From Polyangiaceae bacterium (lineage in GTDB: Bacteria > Myxococcota_A > Polyangia > Polyangiales > Polyangiaceae), in contig JAFGIS010000247.1 in assembly GCA_016929495.1 (NCBI GenBank), forward strand, positions 1 to 48,522: a stretch of 48,522 nucleotides of DNA, read 5' to 3'. How positions within the stretch are numbered: the stretch's first letter is position 1; every line of letters starts with the position of its first letter. Under the pieces are notes generated by a model that saw nothing but the letters and a program-made list of their open reading frames with translations, was not told where the DNA came from and searched no databases. Shown here in pieces: positions 19,230-28,180 of this stretch. Made by a program: the position numbers and the translations under genes.

Positions 19230-20288
19230 TCATTCGGGTGCTGGTGTCGCATGGCTCGGCAGAGCCGCCGACCACGCGTGCGCCGCTGCGGAGCCAACTC
19301 GGCGCCCGAGCAGATCGTGGTAGAGACGTGCCGCCTCTGGGCTTGGCGTACCCATGGCCGGCGACCAACGCGCGAGGCTGCTCTCGAAACGCGCCTCGTC
19401 GTCGAGCAGATCCGCGGCGACCAGACCGGCTATCCACGCGTCGGCATTGATTGGATCCGCGTCGAGCACGAAGCCCGCCTGGTTGTGCGCAGCGCGCGCA
19501 GCGCCCACCACGGCAGCCCTGACAGCGAGTGCGCCGGCAGACAAACGTGCACGCGGTGCCAGTTGTCGCGCCAGATCGAGATCGTCAGCCAGCAACGCAC
19601 GGTCGATCACGGCCAGAAGCGCAAGGCGGCGCGCGCCCTGGGTCGCGCGGGTCGGATCGGGCAGGCCCGCATGGCGGAGGCCGGCCCGAGCTATCCGAGC
19701 GAGCGTGGCGTCCTTCCCGCGTTGTGCCAGCTTGAGCGCTGCCCGCCAGACCGCCCCGGAACCCGAGCTGCGCATGCCTTGTGCGACCAGAAGCTCTCCC
19801 GAGCGTTCGGTGTGGCCCAGTTGCTCCTCGATGCGAGCCATGAGGAGCGTCGTCTGGTCGTCGTCCGGGTCAAGCGCGAGGCCGCGCTCGGCGAGCGTCC
19901 GCGCCCGTGCCGCCTGGCCGCGCCCGAGGCTGCATTGGGCCCACTCTCGCCACAGCGGGGCATACTCGGGATCGAGCTGGTATGCCTGGGAGAGCTCCGC
20001 CTGCGCCGTCGCTCCGAGTCGACACCGCACGGCTGCAAGCCGCACCCAAATAGCCGCACTCTCCGGACTGTCAACCAGCGCTCGCTCGTACGCGGCGGCA
20101 GCGCTCTGGTACTCTCCTGACGCCTCGAGCAGCGCGCCGCGTACGTAAGCGGCATAGGTTTCGTCGCTGACGTACGGCCCCGCGGTGGCCTGGCCGTCGA
20201 AGACGCGCACGACCTGGGTGCTGGCGCACGCAGTCGCAGAGGCGGCGACCAGCCCCCCCAAGAGCCACGACCAGTAGCTGCAGTGCAT
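19230..20288 (-). CDS. TPR-repeat lipoprotein
   Basis: 352 residues. The signal peptide WLLGGLVAASATAC ends in a lipobox (Cys21). Residues about 40-175 contain at least three tetratricopeptide repeats, for example GEYQSAAAAYERALVDSPES, LSQAYQLDPEYAPLWREWAQ and ARTLAERGLALDPDDDQ. The C-terminal half is Ala/Leu/Arg-rich helical and may hold degenerate repeats. TPR lipoproteins commonly scaffold envelope complexes such as secretion or outer-membrane assembly; which one is not indicated here. It is convergent with the preceding lipoprotein gene (15 bases between stops). Confidence 0.82.
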   Translation of the reverse strand: MHCSYWSWLLGGLVAASATACASTQVVRVFDGQATAGPYVSDETYAAYVRGALLEASGEYQSAAAAYERALVDSPESAAIWVRLAAVRCRLGATAQAELSQAYQLDPEYAPLWREWAQCSLGRGQAARARTLAERGLALDPDDDQTTLLMARIEEQLGHTERSGELLVAQGMRSSGSGAVWRAALKLAQRGKDATLARIARAGLRHAGLPDPTRATQGARRLALLAVIDRALLADDLDLARQLAPRARLSAGALAVRAAVVGAARAAHNQAGFVLDADPINADAWIAGLVAADLLDDEARFESSLARWSPAMGTPSPEAARLYHDLLGRRVGSAAAHAWSAALPSHATPAPE

Positions 20289-20411
20289 GCAAGCGACAGT
20301 CTACTCGACTCGGGGCCCTCCCCAAGCCGTGCGCTTCTCGGCCATGGGCGAACGGAGGGCTGGCCTGCCCGGCTGGACAATGACCTGATCGCCCGGTAGC
20401 TTTGCTCCATA

Positions 20412-21302
20412 GTGTTTGCGCTGCCGCTTCGTGCTTCGTTCGTCTGCTTCGCCGCCGTGGTTCTGGCCGCCGGCTCGTTCGGGTGTGACGAGGGACGGCC
20501 CGCCGAGTCCGATGAGGGGTCAGGGGGCTCTTCTTCGCTCCCCGGCACCGGGGGATTGCCACAGAACTGGCCCGTGACGGAGCTCCACAACGGCACCATG
20601 ACAGGTTCGGGGACCTCGAGCGACCGATGGGCCCAAGACGACGTGACCCGCGACGGCGTCAACTACCACTTCATGGCCAACGGCTGGGGTCCGAATTTCG
20701 AATCCCAGACCGTCTCCTGGAACGGCACCTCCTTCACGGTGCAGAGCATGCAGGGGAAACCGGGCGACAATTGGGAGCCCGCTTCCTACCCGACGGTCTT
20801 CTGCGGCGCGTACTCGAATACCCAGTCGGGCGAATGCGGTCTGCCCGCCGCGATCAGCTCCATCAACACGCTCTTGACCGGATGGAGCTGGCAGCCCAAT
20901 GGCAACACCGGCGACTACAACGCAGCGTACGACATCTGGCTCGCCAACGGGCCCGACCGTGGCTCGTTCAGCGGCTATCTGATGGTGTGGTTTCGGGATC
21001 CGCTGGGGGAGCAGCCTACCGGCAGCCCCATCGAGCGCCACGTGACCGTGGAGAACGTGCCCGGAGTCTGGGACATATGGCAGGGCATCGCCTGGGACCA
21101 GTTCCCTATCATCAACTGGGTCCGTCCGGAGAAAAACGACACGCTCGAGATGGAGTTCGACGTCATGGACTTCATTCGTGATGCACAGAGCCGCAACCTG
21201 GAGGTGCCGGGGACTCACATTCTGAGCGTCGCGATTGGATTCGAGATGTGGCAACCGGTCACCAACCTCGAGACCGTGGACTTCTTCGTGGACGTGAACT
21301 GA
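20412..21302 (+). CDS. GH12-like secreted lipoprotein (endoglucanase/xyloglucanase fold)
   Basis: 296 residues. Lipoprotein signal (FAAVVLAAGSFGC, Cys about 25), short Gly/Ser linker, then a beta-jelly-roll domain of about 240 residues. GH12 signatures: NAAYDIWLANGP, YLMVWFRDPLGEQPTGSP and the C-terminal IGFEMWQPVTNLETVDFFV, in which Glu278 fits the family acid/base. At the usual nucleophile position (the E of ELMIW or EIMIW) this protein has Tyr189 (GYLMVW). So it may be an unusual or non-catalytic glucan-binding member, or the alignment may be offset. Two Cys pairs are present (CGAYSNTQSGEC). It sits near no other cellulase genes; the GH30 cluster is 7 kb away. Confidence 0.75.
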   Translation: MFALPLRASFVCFAAVVLAAGSFGCDEGRPAESDEGSGGSSSLPGTGGLPQNWPVTELHNGTMTGSGTSSDRWAQDDVTRDGVNYHFMANGWGPNFESQTVSWNGTSFTVQSMQGKPGDNWEPASYPTVFCGAYSNTQSGECGLPAAISSINTLLTGWSWQPNGNTGDYNAAYDIWLANGPDRGSFSGYLMVWFRDPLGEQPTGSPIERHVTVENVPGVWDIWQGIAWDQFPIINWVRPEKNDTLEMEFDVMDFIRDAQSRNLEVPGTHILSVAIGFEMWQPVTNLETVDFFVDVN

Positions 21303-21557
21303 GCTAGCAGCTGCGTTCTGCCGTGCACTGCTGGGACGTATCTACACGGCGACCGACCCATTGGCGTCCGCGTCGACTCGTCGGAGTCCGGCGATGCACA
21401 GGGCCCAGGCCGCGCCAACATCGCGTTCGCCGACCCATGGCGCGGAGACTGTCGGGCGCACACCCGGAGCCATTTGCCCCAACGTTGCGCAATGCCACGC
21501 TGCCGATCCCGAAGAATCACGCCAGGTAGGCGGTGTAGTCCGACGTGAGATTGCGTT

Positions 21558-22055
21558 TTACAGCTTCTGGAACTTCGAGGCCGGCGCCCCGCACACCGGG
21601 CACTTGTCGGGAGGCGTTCCCCACTCGATGTCTCCGCAGACCGGGCAGATGTAGATATCGAGGCTCTGCAGGTCCGACCCCGCTCGGAGCGTCTCGAGGG
21701 CTTTCTGGAACAGACCGGCGTGGATCTTCTCCACGTCCCGAGCATGGCGCAGCATGACCTTGCCCTTGTGCCCTTCCTTCTCCGCCTGTTCCACCATGGA
21801 CGGGTACATCTCGGTGTACTCGTAGGTCTCACCCGCTGCGGCGGCCTGCAGGTTCTCCGCGGTCGAGCCTACGCCACCCATGTTCTGGAAATGGCCGAGC
21901 GCATGGATGGTCTCCGCTTCGGCCGCTGCGCGGAACAGCTTGGCGATCTGAGGGAACCCTTCCGTCTCCGCCTTCTTGGCAAAGGCAAGGTACTTGCGGT
22001 TGGCCTGGCTTTCTCCGGCGAAGGCTGTCTTCAGGTCTTCGAGTGTACTGGGCAC
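21558..22055 (-). CDS. Rubrerythrin
   Basis: 165 residues. A ferritin-like di-iron domain (LKTAFAGESQANRKY at the start, then AEAETIHALGHF and DVEKIHAGLFQKALE) is followed by a C-terminal rubredoxin-like Fe(Cys)4 site with two CPVCG motifs about 18 residues apart. Rubrerythrins reduce hydrogen peroxide using rubredoxin or NAD(P)H-linked donors in the cytoplasm. The start is most likely the GTG at 22055: GAGGAG lies about 8 bases upstream and the family N-terminus begins just there. An in-frame ATG at 22079 would add 8 residues that include this Shine-Dalgarno. It fits the redox/stress theme of its upstream neighbours. Confidence 0.93.
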   Translation of the reverse strand: MPSTLEDLKTAFAGESQANRKYLAFAKKAETEGFPQIAKLFRAAAEAETIHALGHFQNMGGVGSTAENLQAAAAGETYEYTEMYPSMVEQAEKEGHKGKVMLRHARDVEKIHAGLFQKALETLRAGSDLQSLDIYICPVCGDIEWGTPPDKCPVCGAPASKFQKL

Positions 22056-22274
22056 GGCTGACTCCTCGCTAGGCTGCATGCCTGTGCGCTGACTGAGGGA
22101 GCAGGAGTTGAGCAGATCTCGCACTCGCCTGCAATTGGCATGCGGCGGGCCGCCGGGCGGAGCCCCCAACTCCGTAGTACCGCGCACCCCGGGTCGTGAA
22201 CGCGCCGAGCCGAAGTAGTGCCTTCCAGCGCTGGTACCTGGAGAGACGCGAGAAGCGGCCCAGCGCGGGTGAAT

Positions 22275-23276
22275 TCAGCTGCCGAGCGCGGTATCGATGG
22301 CCGCGGACACTGCGCCGAAGTCGGCGGGGTTCTCCACGCGCTTGCCGTTGACGAACAGGGACGGGGTACCCTGGACGGCCACCTGGGTGCCGAGCTCCTG
22401 GTCGGCTTTGACGCGAGCCTCGGTTTCCTTGCTGTCGAGCGCCTTCTTGAACTTCGCGAGATTGAGGCCGATGTCCTTGGCGTAGCCTTCGAGAGAGCCG
22501 CGATCGAGACTGCCCTGGTTCGCGAACATCTTGTCGTGCATCTCCCAGAACTTGCCCTGGGCATCGGCAGCGAGCGAAGCCTCGGCAGCGGCCTCGGCGT
22601 TCTGGTGGAAGGAGAGGGGGAACTGGCGGAAGATGAAACGTACCTTCGTCCCGTACTTCTCCTTGAGCTGAGCCGTGACGGCCGCTGCTCGCGAACAGTA
22701 CGGGCACTGGAAATCCGAGAACTCCACCAGCGTGACCCTGGCGTCCGCGGGCCCGAACGAGGGCGCGTCGCCGGCCGCAATCTTGGCCTGGGCCGCGGCG
22801 TCCAGAGGCTTGCGGGCCAGTTCCTGCTGCTTCAGCTCTCTGACGATCTCGTCGATCTGACCCAGCATCATCGAGCACTGGGCAGGCGGGAAGCTCTTCG
22901 TCTTCTCTTTGACCATCTTGCAGGTGTCGGTGTCCGGACCGATCGCTGCGCAGAGTTTGTCCACCAGCTCGTCGCACTTCTTGCCCTGCTTCTTGAGCTT
23001 GGCTTGGGTTGCCGAGAAGTCGGAGAGCCCGACGCTGCAGGCTTTGTCCGAGAGCAACTCGAGGCTCGTCTTGGCCGCCTGGCAGCCGGGGGTCTCCTTG
23101 CCGACTTCTGTGCAGAGCTTGTCCGCGAGCTTGGAGCAAGCATTGGCGGTTGCGCCGAGGTCAGCGGAGACGCCGGAGCCGCTGGCGCCGGCAGGTTTCT
23201 TGTTGCAGCCGGCAGCGAGCAGCAGAGCCATGAGGCCAACGGCACGGAGGATTCGGACGGATCGGTTGTGGTTCAT
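22275..23276 (-). CDS. DsbA/DsbG-like thiol oxidoreductase lipoprotein
   Basis: 333 residues. Lipobox LLAAGC with Cys24. Residues about 45-135 form a Cys-rich helical region made of two repeats, CSKLADKLCTEVGKETPGC and CDELVDKLCAAIGPDTDTC, each followed by another Cys. Residues about 165-333 are a Thioredoxin_4/DsbA-type domain with active site CPYC (191-194) in VEFSDFQCPYCSR and the cis-Pro loop QGTPSLFVNG. It probably works in the periplasm, anchored to a membrane, in disulfide formation or isomerisation. The extra Cys-rich module could be a built-in redox partner or substrate (inference). Confidence 0.9.
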   Translation of the reverse strand: MNHNRSVRILRAVGLMALLLAAGCNKKPAGASGSGVSADLGATANACSKLADKLCTEVGKETPGCQAAKTSLELLSDKACSVGLSDFSATQAKLKKQGKKCDELVDKLCAAIGPDTDTCKMVKEKTKSFPPAQCSMMLGQIDEIVRELKQQELARKPLDAAAQAKIAAGDAPSFGPADARVTLVEFSDFQCPYCSRAAAVTAQLKEKYGTKVRFIFRQFPLSFHQNAEAAAEASLAADAQGKFWEMHDKMFANQGSLDRGSLEGYAKDIGLNLAKFKKALDSKETEARVKADQELGTQVAVQGTPSLFVNGKRVENPADFGAVSAAIDTALGS

Positions 23277-23443
23277 AGGGGTGATTCTCGAGCCGGGCTC
23301 TACCGCGTTGTGCGACCCCGCCGCAATGCCGGCGCCCGCTGAGAGGGCACGATGGCACTGGCAGGCCGACAATTGGGGTCCCCAACCGAGAAGCAGCCCC
23401 GCTTGGAACGCCAGGTCACCGGGCCGGATAGGGTTGCCTCGGC

Positions 23444-24184
23444 TCAGAAACCCACCTGGACGCCAGCGACGGCGTAGTGAAACCACGCGAAGCTGTAGAC
23501 TTCGTCGATGTCGCTGCCCCCCTCGAGCATGCGGTAGCCGGCTCGCAGCTCGACGTTGTCGCGCGCTCTCCAGGTGGCGGCGAGCAGCACATCCTCGGCG
23601 CGTCCTTGCGGCGCCGCCAACGCATCTGCGTCGAGCACCATTCCGAAGGCTCCATGGTTGGGTCGCCAGGCCACGTGCAGGTTGACCAGGGGCACGAAAC
23701 CGGTGTTCGTTTTGCGTCTGACGTCTGCGCCGTACAGGCTCACCTCCGCGTCACGGAGCTTGGCGGTCAGCCCTGCGGCAAGCTCCAAATCGGGTGTAGC
23801 AACGAAGCTGTAGCGGTAGGTAAGGCGGTAGGAGTCGAAGCGGTAGACAGCCAGCACTGGAGTATCGGCCGGAAAGGCGCCTCCGGCGAAGACGATGTCC
23901 CGGTCGATCCGACCCGTGGCGTTGACCCGGAGCGGCGCGTACAGGGCCGTCACGACATGGCGCTCCGCGAATCGATAGCCGACCCGCACACGGAACACGG
24001 GCGCAGCCCGCGTGGACAGATCCTCGACGAACGAGAACTTGGTTCCGCCCTTGCCGGGGATGCGGACGTCGTTTCGGCTGGCCAACACGGCTCCGACCTC
24101 GATGTCCGTGTCAGCCGCGGCCCAGGAGACTCCGGGCAACGCGAGCGCGGTCAGTGTCGCGGGGATAGCGATGACGGCTTTCAT
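23444..24184 (-). CDS. Predicted outer-membrane beta-barrel protein
   Basis: 246 residues. A clear signal peptide (AVIAIPATLTALALPGVSWA) is followed by alternating polar/aromatic strands, with RVRVGYRFAERHV, YRLTYRYSFVATPD and VELRAGYRMLEGGSD. The terminal residues, HYAVAGVQVGF, end in Phe, the typical outer-membrane insertion signal. It is therefore likely a barrel of about 10-12 strands. The ATG at 24184 overlaps the ftsH stop by 4 bases (ATGA), so translation is coupled to ftsH, an unusual pairing. Function unknown. Confidence 0.8.
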   Translation of the reverse strand: MKAVIAIPATLTALALPGVSWAAADTDIEVGAVLASRNDVRIPGKGGTKFSFVEDLSTRAAPVFRVRVGYRFAERHVVTALYAPLRVNATGRIDRDIVFAGGAFPADTPVLAVYRFDSYRLTYRYSFVATPDLELAAGLTAKLRDAEVSLYGADVRRKTNTGFVPLVNLHVAWRPNHGAFGMVLDADALAAPQGRAEDVLLAATWRARDNVELRAGYRMLEGGSDIDEVYSFAWFHYAVAGVQVGF

Positions 24185-26076
24185 GATGGATGGCCCTGGT
24201 GGGTGGCTTGTGTGGCGTGCCCCGTGCACGGGACATCCGCTGCGGGGTACGTCAACGCCGCGGGTTTCACCGATGCGAACAGACGCTGCAGGTCCGGCGT
24301 ATCGAGCGTTTCCTTCTCGAGAAGCCGTCGCGCGCTCCGTTCGAGCACCTCGCGGTTGTCGCGCAGGATCGTGCTGGCTCGATCGAACGCCGTGAGCACC
24401 GTCTTGCGCACCGCGCAGTCGATCTCCCGAGCGGTATCGTCACCGTAGAGCCGCTGTCGCAGCGGCTCGCCCATCGGGCCGAGGTGCGACCGTTGCTCGG
24501 TCTCGAAGGCGACGTGTCCCAGTTCGGGAACCATGGCGTAGCGCGTCACGATGCCGCGTGCGATATCCGCGATCTTCGCCAGATCGTCCGCGGCGCCCGT
24601 CGAGAAGTGGGAGAAGACCACATGCTCGGCGGCACGGCCGCCCATGAGCACGGCCATCCTGTTCTCGAGCTCGCCTCGTGTCATCAGGTAGCGGTCCTCG
24701 GTGGGCCGCTGGATCGTGTAGCCCAGAGCGCCGATGCCCCGCGGAATGATTGACACCTTGTGCACGGGGTCGGAGCCCTCGATGGCCGCGGCCACGATCG
24801 CGTGTCCCATCTCGTGAAACGCGACGATCTCGCGCTCCTTGGGATTGAGCAGGCGATTCCTACGTTCCAGCCCGGCAACGATGCGCTCGATGCCGGCGTT
24901 GAAGTCGCCGATGGAGATGTTGTCCGCTCCCCGGCGCGTCGCGGCCAGCGCCGCTTCGTTGACGAGATTGGCCAGGTCGGCACCCGTGAATCCAGGCGTC
25001 AGAGCGGCGACCTGCTCGAGATCGGCATCGGCATCGAGCTTCACCTTCTGGACATGCACCCTGAGAACCTCGAGCCGGCCACGCTTGTCGGGTCGGTCCA
25101 CGAGGACCTGACGATCGAACCGTCCTGCCCGCAGGAGCGCTGGATCCAGGACTTCCGGGCGATTGGTGGCTGCGAGCAGCACGATGCCGCTGGTCGGGTC
25201 GAAGCCGTCCATCTCGACCAACAGCTGGTTGAGCGTTTGCTCCTTTTCGTCGTGTCCGCCGGCCAGGGGCGAAGCGCCGCGGGCCCGCCCCATCGCGTCG
25301 AGCTCGTCGATGAAGACGATGGCCGGAGCCTTCTGGCGCGCCTGTTCGAACAGGTCGCGCACTCGGGCCGCTCCCACCCCGACGAACATCTCGACGAAGT
25401 CGGAGCCGGAGATCGAGAAGAACGGAACCCCCGCCTCGCCCGCGACGGCGCGTGCCAGTAGCGTCTTGCCCGTACCAGGCGGTCCGACGAGCAGAACGCC
25501 CTTGGGCATCCGCGCTCCGAGCCGCCCATACTGGCCAGGGTCCTTCAGGAACTCGACGGTCTCCCGGAGCTCGCCTTTGGCCTCCTCCACGCCCGCAACG
25601 TCCGCAAAGGTCGTCTTCGTGTCGGCTTCCACGTAGACCTTGGCCTTGCTCTTGCCAATCGCCATGAGTCCACCTCCGGCTCCAATCTGGCCCGAGATCC
25701 GACGCATCACTAACAGCCATATGCCAAAGAACAAGAGCACCGGGAGGATCCAGGACAACAGCGTGGATAACAGATGGCTCTCGACCCGGCCCGAGTACAC
25801 GACGTCGTGCTTCTGCAGTTGCTCCGCGAGGTTGGAGTCGACCCGGGTCGTCTGGAAGTACTTCCTCTTCGTGGGCCCCGGCTGCTTGAGCTCACCCCGG
25901 ATTTCGCCGTCCGTGATGACCGCCTCCTTGACCTTGCCCTCCTGCACGAGCCTCAGGAACTCGCTGTACGGGAGTGTGCTCACGGAGTGGTAGCCCACCC
26001 AGAGATCCTGCAGGACGAAGACGCCCATGATCGCCACGAGTGCGTAGACAACGCTGAACCGGGTCGTTTTCTGCAT
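24181..26076 (-). CDS. ftsH: ATP-dependent zinc metalloprotease FtsH
   Basis: 631 residues, a full-length FtsH. Membrane helix at 8-25, periplasmic domain, second helix about 105-124, then the AAA+ ATPase with Walker A GPPGTGKT (198-205), Walker [12 protein letters not shown] (Asp257, Glu258) and the second region of homology with LLAATNRP. The M41 peptidase has the zinc motif HEMGH at 421-425 and [14 protein letters not shown] for the third ligand. It degrades unassembled membrane proteins and regulators. AGGAG lies about 8 bases before the ATG. It is 57 bases downstream of the terC-family gene on the same strand. Confidence 0.97.
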   Translation of the reverse strand: MQKTTRFSVVYALVAIMGVFVLQDLWVGYHSVSTLPYSEFLRLVQEGKVKEAVITDGEIRGELKQPGPTKRKYFQTTRVDSNLAEQLQKHDVVYSGRVESHLLSTLLSWILPVLLFFGIWLLVMRRISGQIGAGGGLMAIGKSKAKVYVEADTKTTFADVAGVEEAKGELRETVEFLKDPGQYGRLGARMPKGVLLVGPPGTGKTLLARAVAGEAGVPFFSISGSDFVEMFVGVGAARVRDLFEQARQKAPAIVFIDELDAMGRARGASPLAGGHDEKEQTLNQLLVEMDGFDPTSGIVLLAATNRPEVLDPALLRAGRFDRQVLVDRPDKRGRLEVLRVHVQKVKLDADADLEQVAALTPGFTGADLANLVNEAALAATRRGADNISIGDFNAGIERIVAGLERRNRLLNPKEREIVAFHEMGHAIVAAAIEGSDPVHKVSIIPRGIGALGYTIQRPTEDRYLMTRGELENRMAVLMGGRAAEHVVFSHFSTGAADDLAKIADIARGIVTRYAMVPELGHVAFETEQRSHLGPMGEPLRQRLYGDDTAREIDCAVRKTVLTAFDRASTILRDNREVLERSARRLLEKETLDTPDLQRLFASVKPAALTYPAADVPCTGHATQATHQGHPS

Positions 26077-26100
26077 CGGTATCGCTCCTGGATGCTGCGC

Positions 26101-26121
26101 CGAGCCCTGCTCGAGGGCTCG
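26101..26121. other. Perfect 8-bp hairpin between terC-family gene and ftsH
   Basis: CGAGCCCT and AGGGCTCG flank a 5-base loop inside the 57-base gap. On the transcribed (minus) strand it follows the TerC stop and precedes the ftsH Shine-Dalgarno. There is no U-tract, so it may be an mRNA processing/stability element or a weak attenuator rather than a full terminator. Confidence 0.55.
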
Positions 26122-26133
26122 AGCTCTGGGCGG

Positions 26134-27087
26134 TCAAGCGCCCTGCTGGGCTCGAGACGGATCGGTGCGTGACGGCTTCAAGACGGATAGTAGGACCGAT
26201 AGGCCAAGGATGCCGACGATGACAGCGAGCGAGGCCAGGATAGGCAGCTTGTAGACGTCCATCAACAGCATTTTGGCGCCCACGAATACCAGAACGAACG
26301 CCAGGCCCAGCTTGAGATGTGTGAACTTCGTGATGGCTCCGGCCAGCAGGAAGTACATCGATCGGAGCCCCAGGATCGCAAAGATATTGGAGGTGAACAC
26401 GACGAAGGGGTCGGACGTGATCGCGAAGATCGCGGGGATGGAATCGACGGCGAAGATCACGTCCGAAACCTCGATGGCCACGAGCGCCAACAGCAAGGGC
26501 GTCGCATAGCGACGGCCATCGCGGAGCAGCGTGAACCCGTCTCCCGTGAACTCGTGGGTCACAGGGAAGACCCGTTGGAACGCCTTCACTGCGGGGTTGC
26601 GCTCCGGGTGGTACTCCTGTTGACGCTGCAGCAGCAGCTTGACGCCCGTGACGACCAGGATCGCGCCGAAGACGTAGATGGCCCAGTGGAAGCGCTGCAG
26701 GAAAGCGCCGCCCGCGACGATGAAGCCTGCGCGCATCACGAGGGCGCCCAGAACCCCCCAGAAGAGCACGCGGTGTTGACAGCGTGCCGGCACCGCGAAG
26801 GTGGAGAAGATGACGACGAACACGAAGATGTTGTCGACGGCCAAGGCCTTCTCGATGAGGTAACCGGTCGTGAACTCCAGAGACCGGTCCGCGCCGAACC
26901 ACACGAAGATGCCGATGCCGAACACCGCCGCCAAAGCGACCCACACCGCGCTCCAGGCTAGCGCCTCCTTCAGGCTGACCTCGTGAGACTTCCTGTGGAA
27001 GACGCCCAGGTCGATCGCGAGCATCGCGAGGACGAAGGCGATGAAGCCGGTCCAGAGCAGCGGGGAGCCTATGGTTTCGAAGTGCAT
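26134..27087 (-). CDS. TerC-family integral membrane protein
   Basis: 317 residues with seven to nine membrane helices. TerC/Alx-family features: acidic residues inside helices at LAMLAIDLGVF, EKALAVDNIFVFVVIF and EVSDVIFAVDSIPAIFAI, plus DPFVVFTSNIFAILGLRS. Members have been linked to manganese export, tellurite resistance and metalation of exported proteins. ATG 27087 is the start of family homology; the 46 in-frame residues upstream would run into nhaR. It is divergent from nhaR and probably the first gene of an operon with ftsH and the barrel gene. Confidence 0.92.
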   Translation of the reverse strand: MHFETIGSPLLWTGFIAFVLAMLAIDLGVFHRKSHEVSLKEALAWSAVWVALAAVFGIGIFVWFGADRSLEFTTGYLIEKALAVDNIFVFVVIFSTFAVPARCQHRVLFWGVLGALVMRAGFIVAGGAFLQRFHWAIYVFGAILVVTGVKLLLQRQQEYHPERNPAVKAFQRVFPVTHEFTGDGFTLLRDGRRYATPLLLALVAIEVSDVIFAVDSIPAIFAITSDPFVVFTSNIFAILGLRSMYFLLAGAITKFTHLKLGLAFVLVFVGAKMLLMDVYKLPILASLAVIVGILGLSVLLSVLKPSRTDPSRAQQGA

Positions 27088-27199
27088 GGTGCTTCCCGCT
27101 CCGGTCGCGGGGATGGCAAGAGCATAGACACGCGAAATGGGTACGGAAATGTGTCGAAGTTTACGAAATACAACACAAACGTGTAGTCTGCGATGACAT
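27088..27199. promoter_or_regulatory. AT-rich divergent control region between terC-family gene and nhaR
   Basis: The 112-base gap is strikingly A/T-rich for this genome between about 27120 and 27199. It has three GAAAT elements (starting at 27134, 27146 and 27165) and a short dyad, ACAC-AAAC-GTGT, at 27173-27184, close to the nhaR start. LysR-type regulators usually bind such divergent gaps. The exact -10/-35 boxes are not clear and nhaR has no obvious Shine-Dalgarno. Confidence 0.5.
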
Positions 27200-28114
27200 A
27201 TGACGCTTTCAGCCGAATCGCTCAACTACCATCATCTCCTGTATTTCTGGGTGGTTGCCCGGGAGGGCGGGCTGGTGCCCGCCGGCAGGGTGCTCCGGCT
27301 GTCTCATCCGACGCTGAGCGCCCAGATCCACGCGCTCGAAGACCGGCTCGGTGAAAAGCTGTTCACCAGAGTGGGCCGCAGGCTGGTGCTCACCGACGTT
27401 GGCAGAGTCACCCTCCGCTACGCCGAGGAGATATTCGGCCTCGGTCGCGAGCTCGTCGAGGTGGTCCAAGGCAGGAGCAGCGGGACGCCCGTGAGACTCG
27501 ACGTGGGGGTACTCGACGTGCTGCCGAAGCTCGCCGTTCGCCGGCTGCTCGAGCCGGCGTTGAAGCTCGCGGAGCCGGTGCGGCTGGTGTGCCACGAGGG
27601 CGGATTCGAGCGGCTGCTCGCGGCTCTGGCCGAGCACGCGCTCGACCTCGTCGTGGCCGATTCGCCGGTACCCTCGGGCGCAGCGGTCAAGGCTCACCAT
27701 CATCTGCTCGGTGAGTGTGGCGTGAGCTTCTTCGCGACGCCGTCGTTGGCTAGCGCGCATCGGCGCGGGTTTCCCGGCTCGCTCAGCGCTGCCCCGCTGC
27801 TTCTGCCCACCGAGAGCCTCAACCTGCGGCGTTCGCTCAACCAGTGGTTCGACAAGCACGGCATCCGGCAACGCGTCGTGGCGGAGTTCGAGGACAGCGC
27901 ACTGCTCGAAGTCTTCGGGGCCGAAGGCGTCGGCGTGTTCCCTGCGCCGACGGCAGTCGAGAAGGAGGTCGAGACTCGGTACGGGGTCGTGTGTCTCGGC
28001 AGGGCGGATGGGGTCGTCGAGCGTTTCTACGCGATTTCGGCAGAGCGTCGTCTGAAGAACCCCGCCGTGCTCGCCATTTCGCATGCGGCGCACCATCACG
28101 TCTTCGCGAGCTAG
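27200..28114 (+). CDS. nhaR: NhaR-type LysR-family transcriptional regulator
   Basis: 304 residues. The N-terminal winged helix-turn-helix has LNYHHLLYFWVVAREGGL, the sequence pattern specific to NhaR among LysR proteins, followed by LRLSHPTLSAQIHALEDRLG (recognition helix) and the typical LFTRVGRRLVLTDVG. The effector domain spans about residues 90-295. NhaR activates nhaA and responds to sodium/pH in enterobacteria. Here no antiporter gene is adjacent; the divergent neighbour is a TerC-family membrane protein, which is the likely local target (inference). Confidence 0.9.
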   Translation: MTLSAESLNYHHLLYFWVVAREGGLVPAGRVLRLSHPTLSAQIHALEDRLGEKLFTRVGRRLVLTDVGRVTLRYAEEIFGLGRELVEVVQGRSSGTPVRLDVGVLDVLPKLAVRRLLEPALKLAEPVRLVCHEGGFERLLAALAEHALDLVVADSPVPSGAAVKAHHHLLGECGVSFFATPSLASAHRRGFPGSLSAAPLLLPTESLNLRRSLNQWFDKHGIRQRVVAEFEDSALLEVFGAEGVGVFPAPTAVEKEVETRYGVVCLGRADGVVERFYAISAERRLKNPAVLAISHAAHHHVFAS

Positions 28115-28137
28115 CGTCCTGTCTCCGTGATTCGCCA

Positions 28138-28180
28138 CAGAATTCGACGGCCTCGAACTGGGCGAAGCCGTCGGATTCTG
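28138..28180 (+). terminator. Strong hairpin downstream of nhaR
   Basis: A 14-base stem (28138-28151 with 28167-28180) is complementary throughout except one position that can form a U-G wobble; the loop is 15 bases. It begins 24 bases after the nhaR stop. There is no U-tract after it, so it could be a Rho-independent-like terminator of the GC-rich type or a 3'-end stabiliser. Confidence 0.6.
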
